NCBI RefSeq assembly: GCF_001281315.1
Contig: NZ_CP012477.1
Span: 372,001-436,000 of the forward strand
Reading direction: 5' to 3'
DNA from: Arthrobacter sp. ERGS1:01
GTDB taxonomy: Bacteria; Actinomycetota; Actinomycetes; Actinomycetales; Micrococcaceae
DNA length: 64,000 nt
A program made the translations under genes and the position numbers. Positions within the stretch are counted from its first letter, which is position 1; each line of letters begins with the position of its first letter. The notes beneath the pieces are model-generated. The model had not been told where the DNA came from, did no database searches, and saw only the letters and a list, made by a program, of their open reading frames with translations. Of this stretch, positions 1-9,429 are shown piece after piece.

Positions 1-658
1 GGCCCAGCTCAAGCCCGTACGCCACCTCGGGCGATTCGAGCGCCTTGAACCGGGCTGCGGGATCGCGGTAGAGGAAGTTGGCGGGGACCGGGATGAAGTT
101 CCCGCCCAGCTGCTGGCAAATGTGCTCGCCCACGTGGATGCGTTCATCCCCGGAACGGTCCAGCCGGGAAGGGCAGGCCAGCAGGTCGATGACCGTCAGC
201 TCCGCGTGGACGCCGGGGCTCAGCGACTTGGCCACGGACGACAACGTCCGGCTGGCCGCCACGCCCAGCTGCCGCACGCCATCGAGGTGGGTTTGCAGGT
301 ACCTGGCCGCCACGTAGCCCAGGCGGTTGTTCTTCTCGTACAGGGAGCGGGGCCGGTCCATGGAGATGACGCAATCGTCAAGGTTGAACGCGGTCCGCAG
401 CGTCGCCTCGAGCTCCGGCATCCGGTCCACGGGCGGGCCGATCCGGATCTGCACCACGCCGCGGCGCTTGGCCTCGGCCAGCAGCCGCGAGACGGTGGCC
501 CGGGACAGGTTTTCCGACGACGCGATCTCCAGCTGGGTGGCACCGGAGACGTGGTAGAGGTGGGCGATCTTTTGCACCAGGTGGTCGTGGCGCATGGCGT
601 GGTCGGTGGACAAAACGGTGCGCCCCTTCCGGTGGTTGTTGATGGTGAGCCTACCCAT
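1..658 (-). CDS. SorC/DeoR-type sugar-responsive transcriptional regulator (C-terminus cut by window edge)
   Basis: The gene reads leftward off the window, so only the first 219 codons are visible; the family is usually about 320 residues. Residues about 25-65 form a helix-turn-helix (QLEIASSENLSRATVSRLL), followed by the start of a SorC-type sugar-phosphate-binding domain (from about residue 75). Proteins of this family usually repress or activate a sugar or polyol operon and respond to a phosphorylated sugar. The start is uncertain: the ATG at 658 has no clear Shine-Dalgarno (SD) sequence, while an in-frame TTG at 613 follows AAGGGG at good spacing. It is divergent from the ABC exporter genes. 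The 209-base gap holds two CACAAT copies that might be operator halves (weak). Confidence 0.8.
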   Translation of the reverse strand, partial: MGRLTINNHRKGRTVLSTDHAMRHDHLVQKIAHLYHVSGATQLEIASSENLSRATVSRLLAEAKRRGVVQIRIGPPVDRMPELEATLRTAFNLDDCVISMDRPRSLYEKNNRLGYVAARYLQTHLDGVRQLGVAASRTLSSVAKSLSPGVHAELTVIDLLACPSRLDRSGDERIHVGEHICQQLGGNFIPVPANFLYRDPAARFKALESPEVAYGLELG

Positions 659-867
659 GATTCTAGAAGATCGAAGCGGTGTTGGCAGGTTGCCGCCCCT
701 TCCTGCCGAAAAGACCTACCAATCGGTGCACATTGTGGGCTAGGGTAACTAATTGTGAGATAGATACCGCAGCCACCCAAGCCGCCCGCAGATCGCGCCG
801 CCGTCCCGCGGCCCGCTGGATCGCGTCCGGACCGCCTGCCAATCCACCATTTATTTAGAAGGCCCTC

Positions 868-2646
868 GTGCGCTCATTTCCCTATTCCGACGCCGGATCT
901 CCCGACCTCCGCTCCCCGTCCCGCTACCTGTGGTGGCTGGCCCGGGCGCAGCGGGCCACCCTCGCCATGGGCATCTTCTACGGCTCCGTCTGGACCTTGT
1001 CCCAGGCGTTGATCCCGTACGCCCTGGGCCAGGCCGTGGACCTGGGGATCGTGTCGAAGGACTTCCCCGGCCTGCTCTGGTGGGTTGGCGTGCTGCTGGC
1101 CCTGACGGTGGTGCAGGCGGTGGCGTCCACGCTGCGGCACCGCTCGGCGGTCAGCAACTGGATGCAGGCGGCGTACCGGTCCGCGCAGCTCATTGGCCAC
1201 AAGGTCACCCGCAGTGGCGATGCGCTGCCGCAAAAGTTCTCCACCGGCGAGGTGGTCTCCACCTCCGCCTCGGACGCCATGCGCATCGGCGAAATCTATG
1301 ACGTGTCCGCCCGGCTGGCGGGCTCCGTGGTGGGCTACCTGGTGGTCTCGGCGCTCGTGTTTGCCTCGTCCTGGCAGCTGGGCCTTGTCGTGTTGCTGGG
1401 CGTGCCGTTGTGCGGCGTCATGCTCTTGTTCGTCATCCGGCCGCTGCAGGCCCGGCAAAAGGAGCAGCGCGAGGCGTCCGGAAAGATGACCGCCCTGGGT
1501 GCGGACACCGTGGCCGGGCTGCGCGTGCTGCGCGGCATCGGCGGCGAGCACATCTTCGTCCAGCGCTACCGGGAACGGTCCCGGGAAACCCAGCTGGCCG
1601 GGAACAAGGTGGCCTATTCGCTGGCCGACCTCGACGCCGCCCAGGTCCTGGTGGTGGGTGCGTTCAGTGTCGCGTTCACCTGGATCGGTGCGCTGCAGGC
1701 GTTGAACGGGCAGATCGAGACCGGCCAGCTCGTGGCCCTGTACGGGTACGCCGTTTTCCTGGTGTCCCCGATCCGCACGGCCGCCGACGCCGTCTCCCGC
1801 TTCATCCGCGCCAACGTGGGTGCCCGCAGGATCATTGACGTCCTGGCCACGCCGTCGGCCGTGGACGACGACGGCGCCACGGCCACCGCGCCGTCGTCAC
1901 CGGCCGTCCTGGTGGACACCGCCTCCGGCGCCCTGATTCGCCCCGGCGCCCTGACCGGCGTCGTCTCCGCGGACCCCGCGGCGTCCGCCGATCTGGCCCG
2001 GCGCCTGGGCCGCTTCGAGGACGCCGTGCTGCGCGAGGCCACCGTGCGGTGGGGTGGTGCCGCGCTGCACCTGGTGCCGCTGCGCGAGGTGCGGGGCCGC
2101 ATCGTGGTCTCCGACGCCGAGCCGCAGCTTTTCACCGGAACCCTGCGGGAGGAACTTGATCCCACGGGGCGGCACAGCGACGCCGAGATCATGGACGCCA
2201 TCGACGTGGCGAGCGCCGACGACGTCTTTGACGGCCTGGAAGACGGGCTCGACGACGAGGTCACCGAAAAGGGCCGCGGCTTCTCCGGCGGCCAGCGCCA
2301 ACGCCTGGCGCTGGCCCGCGCCGTGCTGACCGAGGCGGAGGTGCTGGTGCTGATCGAGCCCACCAGCGCCGTGGACGCCCACACCGAATCCCGGATTGCC
2401 ACCGCGTTGCGGCACTCCCGGGCCACGGAAAACAACACCACCGTGGTGGTCACGGTCAGCCCGCTCATGCTGGGCGCCATGGACACAGTGCTGTTTCTGG
2501 ACGGCGGCGAACTGCGCGCACAGGGCACCCACCATGAACTCATGAAGACGGTGCCGGAATACCGCAGCGTGGTGATTCGCGGCGAGGGCATGGACGGGCA
2601 CGGCTACGAAGGAAACAAGAACATGAGCAGCGAGGGGCAAAGGTAA
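868..2646 (+). CDS. ABC exporter half-transporter with catalytically degenerate NBD (subunit 1 of heterodimer)
   Basis: A 592-residue ABC half-exporter in the inner membrane: a six-helix transmembrane domain (about residues 25-315) fused to an ATPase domain (about 345-585). The P-loop position (about 364-375) reads GVVSADPAASAD, with no GKS/T lysine. The Walker B aspartate is replaced (LVLIEP, 493-498) and the H-loop histidine is missing (VTVSP near 530). The ABC signature FSGGQ (472-476) is intact. This is a non-hydrolysing subunit that donates only its signature motif to the partner. The start is GTG with GAAGG five bases upstream. Its stop overlaps the next start (TAATG). The substrate is unknown (lipid, peptide or drug). 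Confidence 0.9.
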   Translation: MRSFPYSDAGSPDLRSPSRYLWWLARAQRATLAMGIFYGSVWTLSQALIPYALGQAVDLGIVSKDFPGLLWWVGVLLALTVVQAVASTLRHRSAVSNWMQAAYRSAQLIGHKVTRSGDALPQKFSTGEVVSTSASDAMRIGEIYDVSARLAGSVVGYLVVSALVFASSWQLGLVVLLGVPLCGVMLLFVIRPLQARQKEQREASGKMTALGADTVAGLRVLRGIGGEHIFVQRYRERSRETQLAGNKVAYSLADLDAAQVLVVGAFSVAFTWIGALQALNGQIETGQLVALYGYAVFLVSPIRTAADAVSRFIRANVGARRIIDVLATPSAVDDDGATATAPSSPAVLVDTASGALIRPGALTGVVSADPAASADLARRLGRFEDAVLREATVRWGGAALHLVPLREVRGRIVVSDAEPQLFTGTLREELDPTGRHSDAEIMDAIDVASADDVFDGLEDGLDDEVTEKGRGFSGGQRQRLALARAVLTEAEVLVLIEPTSAVDAHTESRIATALRHSRATENNTTVVVTVSPLMLGAMDTVLFLDGGELRAQGTHHELMKTVPEYRSVVIRGEGMDGHGYEGNKNMSSEGQR

Positions 2647-4391
2647 TGGCCGGACAACAACTTCCCGTGGCGGATTCCGCCCAGGTCAAGGCCGAGGGGC
2701 TCCGGCTCATGCGCCAGCACCGGCGCCCGTTGGGCTTCGTGGTGGGGCTGTACGTGCTTGCCGCAGTCGCCGGCCTGGCCGGGCCGTACCTGCTGGGCCG
2801 CCTCGTCGATGCCATCACCAAGGGCACCTCGCCGGGGTTCGTGGCGGTCGTTGCACTGACCCTGTCCGGTTTCGTGGTGGTCCAGACGCTGCTCTCCCGC
2901 TGGGCCCAGCGCACGGGCATGGTGCTCGGCGAGAAGGTCTTCGCCCAGCTGCGCGAGGAATTCATGGAGCAGGTCACCTCGCTGCCGTTGTCCACCGTTG
3001 AGAAGGCCGGCACCGGCGACCTCGTTTCCCGCACCACCAACGACGTCGACGCCGTCTCCCACACCGTGCGGTTCGGCGTGCCGCAGGTGCTGGTCTCCGT
3101 GGCAACCATCGCGCTGACCGTGGCCGCGGCCGTGTTCACGAGCCCCGTGCTGGCGCTGGCCCTGCTGGTGGGCGCACCGCTGCTGGTCCCCGTGACCCGC
3201 TGGTACCTGAAGCGGGCCACCCCCGGATACCTGCGTGAACGGGAGGGCTACGCCGTGCTCAACGGCGCCATCACCGAGACCATCGAGGGTGCCCGGACGG
3301 TCGACGCGCTGAGCCTGGGCGCGCACCGCCGTTCCCGCATTGATGCCGCCCTGCGCCGCTGCTTCGAGGCCGAGCGGTACACGTTGAGCCTGCGCACGGT
3401 GCTGTTTCCGGCCGCCGAGCTTTCCTTCTGGCTCCCCGTGGCGGCAGTGCTGCTGTGGGGCGGCTGGCTGGCCTCGGAGGGAACCGTCAGCGCCGGCATG
3501 GTGGCCACCGTGGCCCTGTACGCCATGCAGCTGATCGACCCCGTGGACACGCTGATCATGTGGATCGACGAGATCCAGGTGGGCGCCTCCTCGCTGGCCC
3601 GCATCGTGGGCATCCGCAACGTGGCGACCGACAGGACCGCCACCGACGCCGTCCCCGCCGACGAAACCCTGCTGGTGGACAAGGTTCGCTACGCCTACCG
3701 GGAGGGCCATGACGTGCTGCACGGCGTGGACCTGACCCTCGTGCCGGGGGAGCGGCTGGCCATGGTGGGCCCCTCGGGTGCCGGCAAATCCACGCTCGGC
3801 CGGCTGATTGCCGGCATCCATCCGCCCACGGGCGGCTCCGTCACGGTGGGCGGGGTCCCGCTGGTGGACCGGCCGCTGGACGAGCTGCACGGCGAAGTGG
3901 CGCTGGTTACCCAGGAACACCATGTCTTCGTGGGCACGCTCGCGGACAACCTGCGCCTGGGCAAGTCCGACGCAACGGAGGCCGAGCTGGAAAAGGCCCT
4001 GGCCGACGTCGGCTCCCTCGGCTGGGCGCGTGCCCTGCCGCAGGGACTGGCCACCGAGGTGGGGTCCGGGGCGCACACGCTGACCCCCGGCCAGGCCCAG
4101 GAGCTGGCGCTGGCCCGGCTGGTGCTGGCCGATCCGCACACGCTGGTGCTGGACGAGGCGACGTCGCTCATCGACCCGGCCGCGGCCCGCGACCTGGAGT
4201 ACTCGCTCAGCGCCGTGCTGAGCGGGCGCACCGTGGTGGCCATTGCGCACCGGCTGCACACGGCGCACGACGCCGACCGGGTGGCGGTGGTGGAAAAGGG
4301 CCGGATCTCCGAGCTGGGCTCCCATGAGGAGTTGCTGGCCCTGGACGGCGCCTACGCCTCGCTGTGGAATTCGTGGCGGCGGGACGAATAG
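2646..4391 (+). CDS. ABC exporter half-transporter with catalytic NBD (subunit 2 of heterodimer)
   Basis: A 581-residue partner of the preceding gene, translationally coupled by the TAATG overlap. It has a six-helix membrane domain (about 30-310) and an NBD with intact Walker A (GPSGAGKS, 375-382), Q-loop Gln423, Walker B Asp503/Glu504 and H-loop His535. Its own signature is altered (LTPGQ, 479-483, instead of LSGGQ). The two subunits therefore build one competent ATP site, from Walker A/B of this protein and the signature of subunit 1. The other composite site cannot hydrolyse ATP. Heterodimeric exporters such as TM287/288 and BmrCD show a milder version of this asymmetry. The cargo cannot be read from the sequence. 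Confidence 0.9.
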   Translation: MAGQQLPVADSAQVKAEGLRLMRQHRRPLGFVVGLYVLAAVAGLAGPYLLGRLVDAITKGTSPGFVAVVALTLSGFVVVQTLLSRWAQRTGMVLGEKVFAQLREEFMEQVTSLPLSTVEKAGTGDLVSRTTNDVDAVSHTVRFGVPQVLVSVATIALTVAAAVFTSPVLALALLVGAPLLVPVTRWYLKRATPGYLREREGYAVLNGAITETIEGARTVDALSLGAHRRSRIDAALRRCFEAERYTLSLRTVLFPAAELSFWLPVAAVLLWGGWLASEGTVSAGMVATVALYAMQLIDPVDTLIMWIDEIQVGASSLARIVGIRNVATDRTATDAVPADETLLVDKVRYAYREGHDVLHGVDLTLVPGERLAMVGPSGAGKSTLGRLIAGIHPPTGGSVTVGGVPLVDRPLDELHGEVALVTQEHHVFVGTLADNLRLGKSDATEAELEKALADVGSLGWARALPQGLATEVGSGAHTLTPGQAQELALARLVLADPHTLVLDEATSLIDPAAARDLEYSLSAVLSGRTVVAIAHRLHTAHDADRVAVVEKGRISELGSHEELLALDGAYASLWNSWRRDE

Positions 4392-4502
4392 TCCGGCACG
4401 GTCCCTACTTCCCGGCGAGAAAGGGGCGTAACGTTCAAGGAGGGGGCAGTTGGGGCCACGGGGCCCCGGCCGGGACAGCACCATTCGCCGAAGGAGATCC
4501 CC

Positions 4503-4646
4503 ATGCCTGACAAACAACAGTCACACCAGCATGAACACAAGAAGATGGACAAGGGCCACGCCATCAAGGCCAAGCGGGCGGAGAAGAAGGCCCGGGGTGC
4601 CGCGGACGAGTCCGCCGATCCCGTAGCCCACATCAAGAAGCACTAA
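4503..4646 (+). CDS. Small Lys/His-rich charged protein of unknown function
   Basis: A 47-residue ORF starting at ATG 4503 with a strong SD (AAGGAG, about eight bases upstream) and ending TAA. The product is almost entirely hydrophilic: a His/Gln-rich start (QQSHQHEHKK) followed by alternating Lys, Ala and Glu and a C-terminal HIKKH. It has no membrane segment or signal peptide and is predicted to be disordered. The good SD and a frame without rare codons support a real gene. I do not recognise a family beyond short conserved actinobacterial proteins of this kind. It stands alone, 111 bases after the ABC exporter pair. Confidence 0.65.
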   Translation: MPDKQQSHQHEHKKMDKGHAIKAKRAEKKARGAADESADPVAHIKKH

Positions 4647-4743
4647 ATCGGATGGTGCCGAGCGTGGACGCCCCGATGCCCGCGCCGCCAAGGTGCATGC
4701 ATTCGCATGGAATAGCGTGCGGCGCGGGTGCGTTGTGCCGGGC

Positions 4744-5775
4744 ATGAAACGTATTGGCTTTTTGTCCTTCGGGCACTACGGCACGGGCCGCGGCTCACAA
4801 ACCGCGTCGGCCCGCGACGCCCTCCACCAAGCCGTCGACCTTGCGGTGGCCGCCGAGGAGATCGGCATTGACGGGGCCTTCTTCAGGGTGCACCACTTTG
4901 CCCGTCAGCAGGCCGCCCCGTTCCCGCTCATGGCCGCGATTGCCGCCCGGACCAGCCGGATCGAAATCGGCACGGGCGTCATCGACATGCGCTACGAAAA
5001 CCCTCTGTACATGGCCGAACAAGCCGCGGCGACGGACCTGATCAGCGATGGCCGGCTGCAGATCGGCGTGAGCCGCGGTTCACCCGAACCCGCCCTGAAC
5101 GGCGCGGCCGACTTTGGCTATTTCCCGGAGGACGGCGAGACCACGGCGGACATGGCCCGGCGGCATACGGCGTCGTTCCGGCACGCAATCAGCGGTGCCG
5201 GGGTGGCCGAGCCGGGCGAACATGCCTACATGGGTGGCGAACGGCTGCTGCGCATTGAACCGCAGTCGCCGGGGCTGGCCCAGCGAATCTGGTGGGGCGC
5301 CGGCTCCCGGGCCACGGCCGTGTGGGCGGCGCGGCAGGGCATGAACCTGATGAGCTCCACCCTGCTGACCGAGGACACGGGCGTGCCGTTCGACCAGTTG
5401 CAAGCCGAACAAATCCAGCTGTTCCGCGACGAATGGGCCGCCGCGGGCCACTCCTTCACCCCGCGCGTCTCCGTCAGCCGCAGCGTCATCCCCATTGTCG
5501 ATGACACCGACCGCATGTACTTTGGGCTGCGCGCCCAGGCCGACAGCAAGGACCAGGTGGGCATGATCGACGGCCTGCTCTCTCGCTTCGGCAAGAGCTA
5601 CATGGGCGACCCGGCGGAGATCGCCGCCGAGCTCGCAGCCGATGAAGCCGTGCATGCCGCGGACACGCTCATGCTCACGGTGCCAAACCAGTTGGGAGTT
5701 GCCTACAACGCCAAGATGCTCGAGAACATCGCCCAGTACATTGCCCCGGCGATCGGTTGGCAGCCGAACCTCTAA
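4744..5775 (+). CDS. LLM-class flavin-dependent oxidoreductase (luciferase-like monooxygenase)
   Basis: About 343 residues in a luciferase-like TIM barrel. The opening MKRIGFLSFGHYG strand, the VHHFARQ segment and the EIGTGVIDMRYENPLYMAE segment are typical of group A flavin monooxygenases, which use FMNH2 supplied by a separate reductase. The substrate is unknown. I place the start at ATG 4744, where family similarity begins. An in-frame GTG at 4693 would add 17 residues that do not look like the family, and neither start has a convincing SD. A hairpin terminator follows at 5819, so the gene is probably monocistronic. Confidence 0.82.
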   Translation: MKRIGFLSFGHYGTGRGSQTASARDALHQAVDLAVAAEEIGIDGAFFRVHHFARQQAAPFPLMAAIAARTSRIEIGTGVIDMRYENPLYMAEQAAATDLISDGRLQIGVSRGSPEPALNGAADFGYFPEDGETTADMARRHTASFRHAISGAGVAEPGEHAYMGGERLLRIEPQSPGLAQRIWWGAGSRATAVWAARQGMNLMSSTLLTEDTGVPFDQLQAEQIQLFRDEWAAAGHSFTPRVSVSRSVIPIVDDTDRMYFGLRAQADSKDQVGMIDGLLSRFGKSYMGDPAEIAAELAADEAVHAADTLMLTVPNQLGVAYNAKMLENIAQYIAPAIGWQPNL

Positions 5776-5818
5776 ATCCCAGCCCGGTGACTGAGCCTGT
5801 CGAGATCCCGGTCAAGGT

Positions 5819-5852
5819 TGCCGCCGTCGTTCTTCAATGGACGACGGCGGCA
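5819..5852 (+). terminator. Hairpin terminator after the LLM oxidoreductase
   Basis: A 12-base-pair perfect stem (5819-5830 with 5841-5852) and a ten-base loop, 43 bases after the stop codon. There is no U-tract. Just upstream, at 5792-5805, lies one copy of the genome repeat related to TGAGCCTGTCGA, also seen near 9.5 kb and 25.16 kb. Confidence 0.6.
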
Positions 5853-6028
5853 TTTGCGCGCCTGCGCCGGTGGCGGGTGCTGGGCTTTCCGACCGGGCCG
5901 CGGTGCTAAAATCAGCTGAGAGACCACTCAAACTTTTTCGCGATCGCAAGCCAACCGTGGCTGCACAAATCGCACAAGATGGCAGCGAACATCCGCAGCC
6001 AACCGCCCACCACTAGAGTCTGGAACCC

Positions 6029-7702
6029 ATGAGAAGAACTGAACGCCGGACCCCGCCCGCCCTAGCAGATGGGGCAATGCGAATTGTCGCCCTCGGCGGC
6101 TTGGGGGAAATCGGCCGCAACATGACCGTGTTCGAATACGCCGGCAAGCTGCTGATCGTTGACTGCGGCGTCCTCTTCCCCGAAGAGCACCACCCCGGCG
6201 TGGACTTGATCCTGCCCGATTTCTCCTACCTGAAGGACCGCTGGGCGGACGTGGTGGGCCTGGTGCTCACGCACGGCCATGAGGACCACATCGGCGGTGT
6301 CCCGTACCTGCTCAAGCACCGCGGCGACATCCCCGTCATCTCCGCCAAGCTGACCCTGGCCTTCCTGAAGACCAAGCTCGACGAGCACCGCATCAAGGGC
6401 AAGCTGGTCACCGTCAAGGAAGGCGACCGCCGCAAGTTTGGCCCGTTCGACGTCGAATTCCTCGCCGTCAACCACTCCATCCCGGACGGTTTGGCCGTGG
6501 CCATCCGCACGCCGGCCGGCCTGGTGCTGGAAACCGGCGACTTCAAGATGGACCAGTTCCCGCTGGACCGCCGCATCACCGACCTTGCCGGCTTTGCCCG
6601 CCTGGGCGAGGAAGGCGTGGACCTGTTCATGCCCGACTCCACCAACGCCGAAGTTCCGGGCTTCCTGGCCGCCGAGGCCGATCTGATCCCGGCCATCGAC
6701 CAGGTCATGCGCACGGCTCCGCGCCGCGTGGTTGTCTCCAGCTTTGCCAGCCACGTGCACCGCATCCAGCAGATCATCGATTCCGCGCACAAGTACAACC
6801 GCAAGATCGCGTTCGTGGGCCGCTCCATGGTCCGCAACATGACCACCGCCCGTGAACTGGGCTACCTGAAGATCCCGCGCGGCATGCTGGTCGATGCCAA
6901 GGAACTTGAGCGCATGGCCCCCAACAAGGCCGTGCTCATCTGCACCGGTTCGCAGGGTGAGCCCATGGCCGCACTGGCCCGCATGGCCAACAGCGACCAC
7001 CAGATCAACCTGACCGAGGGCGACACCGTCCTGCTGGCCAGCTCCCTGGTGCCCGGCAACGAGTCCTCGATCTACCGCCTGATCAACGACCTCACCAAGC
7101 AGGGCGCCAACGTCGTCCACAAGGGCAACGCCAAGGTCCACGTCTCCGGCCACGCCAGCGCCGGCGAGCTCGTGTACTGCTACAACCTGGTCCGTCCCAA
7201 GAACGTCATGCCGGTGCACGGTGAATACCGCCACCTGAAGGCCAACGCCGAGCTGGCAATCCGCACAGGTGTCGAGCCGAAGAATGCCTTCATCGTCGAG
7301 GACGGCACCACGATCGACCTCAAGGACGGCGTTGCCCGGGTGACCGGCAGCGTTCCCGCCGCGTACGTGTACGTGGAGAACATGGTTGCCGGTGCGGCCA
7401 CGGAGGAGTCCCTGCAGGACCGCATCCGCCTGGCCGAGGACGGCGCCGTCACCGTCCTGCTGATCGTCAACCCGGACAACGGCCACATCGAAGAGGACCC
7501 CGAGTACTTCGCAGTGGGCTTCAACCTCACCGAGAAGGATCTGGAGAAGGCCACCGGAATCGTCGAGAAGACCATCTCCGGCCTCCGCGGCGAGAAGACC
7601 GGGCACGGCGCCGAAAAGGCCATCGCCGACGCGCTGCTGCGCTGGTCGGACCGTGCGCTGCGCCGCAAGCCGGTGTATACCGTCATCATCGTCGAGGCTT
7701 AA
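6029..7702 (+). CDS. rnj: Ribonuclease J
   Basis: A 557-residue metallo-beta-lactamase/beta-CASP ribonuclease that acts as 5'-3' exonuclease and endonuclease in RNA decay and rRNA maturation. The zinc-binding motif HGHEDH is at residues 82-87. Further metal ligands lie in VNHSIPDG and ETGDFK, and the beta-CASP region carries PDSTNA and SGHAS. Length matches the family (about 555). Upstream, a -10-like TAGAGT (6014-6019) ends nine bases before the ATG, so the mRNA may have a very short leader. A second candidate -10, TAAAAT, lies at 5907. A 22-base-pair hairpin follows the stop codon. Confidence 0.96.
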   Translation: MRRTERRTPPALADGAMRIVALGGLGEIGRNMTVFEYAGKLLIVDCGVLFPEEHHPGVDLILPDFSYLKDRWADVVGLVLTHGHEDHIGGVPYLLKHRGDIPVISAKLTLAFLKTKLDEHRIKGKLVTVKEGDRRKFGPFDVEFLAVNHSIPDGLAVAIRTPAGLVLETGDFKMDQFPLDRRITDLAGFARLGEEGVDLFMPDSTNAEVPGFLAAEADLIPAIDQVMRTAPRRVVVSSFASHVHRIQQIIDSAHKYNRKIAFVGRSMVRNMTTARELGYLKIPRGMLVDAKELERMAPNKAVLICTGSQGEPMAALARMANSDHQINLTEGDTVLLASSLVPGNESSIYRLINDLTKQGANVVHKGNAKVHVSGHASAGELVYCYNLVRPKNVMPVHGEYRHLKANAELAIRTGVEPKNAFIVEDGTTIDLKDGVARVTGSVPAAYVYVENMVAGAATEESLQDRIRLAEDGAVTVLLIVNPDNGHIEEDPEYFAVGFNLTEKDLEKATGIVEKTISGLRGEKTGHGAEKAIADALLRWSDRALRRKPVYTVIIVEA

Positions 7703-7718
7703 TCCTCTTTGCCCGTTG

Positions 7719-7772
7719 AGGGCCCGGATGGTGCCCGCATTCCTTGCCGGATGCGGGCACCATCCGGGCCCT
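7719..7772 (+). terminator. Long perfect hairpin terminator after rnj
   Basis: Arms 7719-7740 and 7751-7772 pair over 22 bases without mismatch around a ten-base loop. It lies 16 bases after the rnj stop. The stem is much longer than a typical intrinsic terminator and is followed only by TTCGTGTTT. Confidence 0.75.
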
Positions 7773-7931
7773 TCGTGTTTGGCCCGCAAAAGCCTTTGGG
7801 ATTGTGCCATGGTTTTACGGCACGGCTGTGCGGGTAAAGCGTTGCGTGCCCGCGGGCGGCGTGCGGTGGGTGCCGCCGTCGGCCTTCGGAACGACGGCGG
7901 GACCCCCGGCAGCCTCGATCGTCGGGGCGGG

Positions 7932-8315
7932 TCAGTCCTCGCCGCGGAGCTTGTCCATGGCGCGGCGGTCCTTCTTGGTGGGACGGCCGGTGCCGCGGTC
8001 GCGCTGGGGGAGTCCGAGCTTGGGCAGCACGGGTTGGGCCGGTGTGTGGTCGGTGAAACAGTGCGACGCCGCCTCGGCGCCGACCCGCTTGTTGATCAGC
8101 CGGCGGACCTCCAGGATCCTGTCGTAGCCGGGCTGGCGGACGCGGATGGTGTCGCCGGGAACCACGGTGTGGGCGGCCTTGGCGGGGGCGTCGTTGAGTT
8201 TCACATGCCCGGCACGGCAGGCAGCCGTCGCGGCGGAGCGCGTTTTGTAGGCGCGGATGGACCACAGCCACGCATCGATGCGCACCGAGGCGGGCGCGGT
8301 CTTCGGAATGCTCAT
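7932..8315 (-). CDS. S4-domain RNA-binding protein (Hsp15/HslR-like)
   Basis: A 127-residue protein with an N-terminal S4 RNA-binding fold (about 12-75: RIDAWLWSIRAYKTRSAAT, then RAGHVKLN and the VVPGDTIRV strand) and a basic C-terminal tail (RGTGRPTKKDRRAMDKLRGED). The architecture matches Hsp15, which in E. coli binds 50S subunits carrying nascent chains; I infer a similar ribosome-related role. ATG 8315 is chosen because the domain starts close to it; an in-frame GTG at 8327 would add four residues. It is monocistronic and leftward. Confidence 0.85.
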   Translation of the reverse strand: MSIPKTAPASVRIDAWLWSIRAYKTRSAATAACRAGHVKLNDAPAKAAHTVVPGDTIRVRQPGYDRILEVRRLINKRVGAEAASHCFTDHTPAQPVLPKLGLPQRDRGTGRPTKKDRRAMDKLRGED

Positions 8316-8352
8316 GATGGAACCCACTCTATCCGTGGGGCTCCACGAAAAA

Positions 8353-8412
8353 TGCCACCGTTCCCGCTTTTCGCCACCGGAATACAGGTGGCGAAAAGCG
8401 GGAACGGTGGCA
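8353..8412 (-). terminator. 26-bp perfect hairpin terminator of the leftward sugar operon
   Basis: Arms 8353-8378 and 8387-8412 pair perfectly over 26 bases with an eight-base loop. Read leftward, the stem is followed by ATTTTTCG, a proper U-tract. It lies 15 bases past the stop of the isomerase gene ending at 8428, so it terminates the operon that starts near 12.6 kb. Confidence 0.85.
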
Positions 8413-8427
8413 GAAACCCTCCCGTTG

Positions 8428-9429
8428 CTAGGCCTGGTTGCTGAAGGCGGCGTCGAAGGAGAGCTCGGACGGCGCGAAGTTGAACTTCTTCAGCGCCGCC
8501 AGGGCCTCGGGGGCGCCCTGCAGGCGGTCCATGCCGGCGTCTTCCCACTCGATCGAGATGGGGCCGTCGTAGCCGATCGCGGTCAGCGCGCGGAAGGATG
8601 ATTCCCACGGCACGTCGCCGCGTCCGGCGGAGACGAAGTCCCAGCCCCGGCGGGGGTCGCCCCAGGGCAGGTGCGAGCCCATGACCGTGTTGCGGCCCGT
8701 CATGCGCAGCTTCGTGTCCTTGCAGTCCACGTGGTAGATCCGGTCCTTGAAGTCCCAGATGAAGGAGACCGGGTCGATGCCCTGCCACATGAAGTGGGAG
8801 GGGTCCCAGTTCAGCCCGAACGCCTCGCGGTGGCCGATCGCCTCCAGCGTGCGCACCGTGGTCCAGTAGTCGTAGGCGATCTCGGAAGGGTGCACCTCGT
8901 GGGCGAAGCGGACACCGCATTCGTCAAAGGCGTCCAGGATCGGGTTCCAGCGGTCCGCGAAGTCCTGGTAGCCGGCGTCGATCATGGCGGCGGGGACGGG
9001 CGGGAACATGGCCACGTACTGCCAGATCGAGGAGCCGGTGAAGCCGACCACGGTCTTCACGCCCAGCGCCTGCGCCAACCGTGCCGTCAGTTTCATTTCC
9101 TCCGCCGCCCGCTGGCGCACCCCCTCCGGGTCCCCGTCGCCCCACACCTTGGAGCCAACAATCGCCTGGTGGCGGAAGTCGATCGGGTCATCGCACACGG
9201 CCTGGCCCTTGAGGTGGTTGGAGATGGCCCAGACCTTCAGCCCGTACCGCTCCAAAACGGCGAGCTTGCCGGCCACGTAGCCGGGCTCGTCCCAGCGCCA
9301 CGGGTCCAGGTGGTCGCCCGAACAGGCAATTTCCAGGCCGTCGTAGCCCCAATCGGCGGCCAGCCGGGCCACTTCCTCGAACGGGAGGTCGGCCCACTGG
9401 CCGGTGAACAGGGTGTACGGGCGGGTCAT
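8428..9429 (-). CDS. Sugar phosphate isomerase/epimerase (xylose isomerase-like TIM barrel)
   Basis: A 333-residue protein of the AP-endonuclease-2/xylose-isomerase-like TIM-barrel family. Visible metal-ligand strands are [23 protein letters not shown] and ISIEWEDAG. Family members isomerise or epimerise sugars, or act on keto-sugars and keto-glycosides (IolE, IolH and C-glycoside lyase relatives). It is the last gene of a four-gene leftward operon. Its ATG overlaps the stop of the upstream oxidoreductase by four bases (ATGA), with CAGGAG as SD inside the upstream gene. A keto-sugar substrate made by that oxidoreductase is inferred, not shown. Confidence 0.85.
   Translation of the reverse strand: MTRPYTLFTGQWADLPFEEVARLAADWGYDGLEIACSGDHLDPWRWDEPGYVAGKLAVLERYGLKVWAISNHLKGQAVCDDPIDFRHQAIVGSKVWGDGDPEGVRQRAAEEMKLTARLAQALGVKTVVGFTGSSIWQYVAMFPPVPAAMIDAGYQDFADRWNPILDAFDECGVRFAHEVHPSEIAYDYWTTVRTLEAIGHREAFGLNWDPSHFMWQGIDPVSFIWDFKDRIYHVDCKDTKLRMTGRNTVMGSHLPWGDPRRGWDFVSAGRGDVPWESSFRALTAIGYDGPISIEWEDAGMDRLQGAPEALAALKKFNFAPSELSFDAAFSNQA

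Noticed and set aside
659..867. Operator for the SorC-type regulator
   Set aside because: Two CACAAT copies are visible but their spacing and match are too weak to claim a site.
2604..4517. Long leftward frame antisense to the second ABC subunit
   Set aside because: Shadow of a clearly coding gene with Walker motifs on the other strand.
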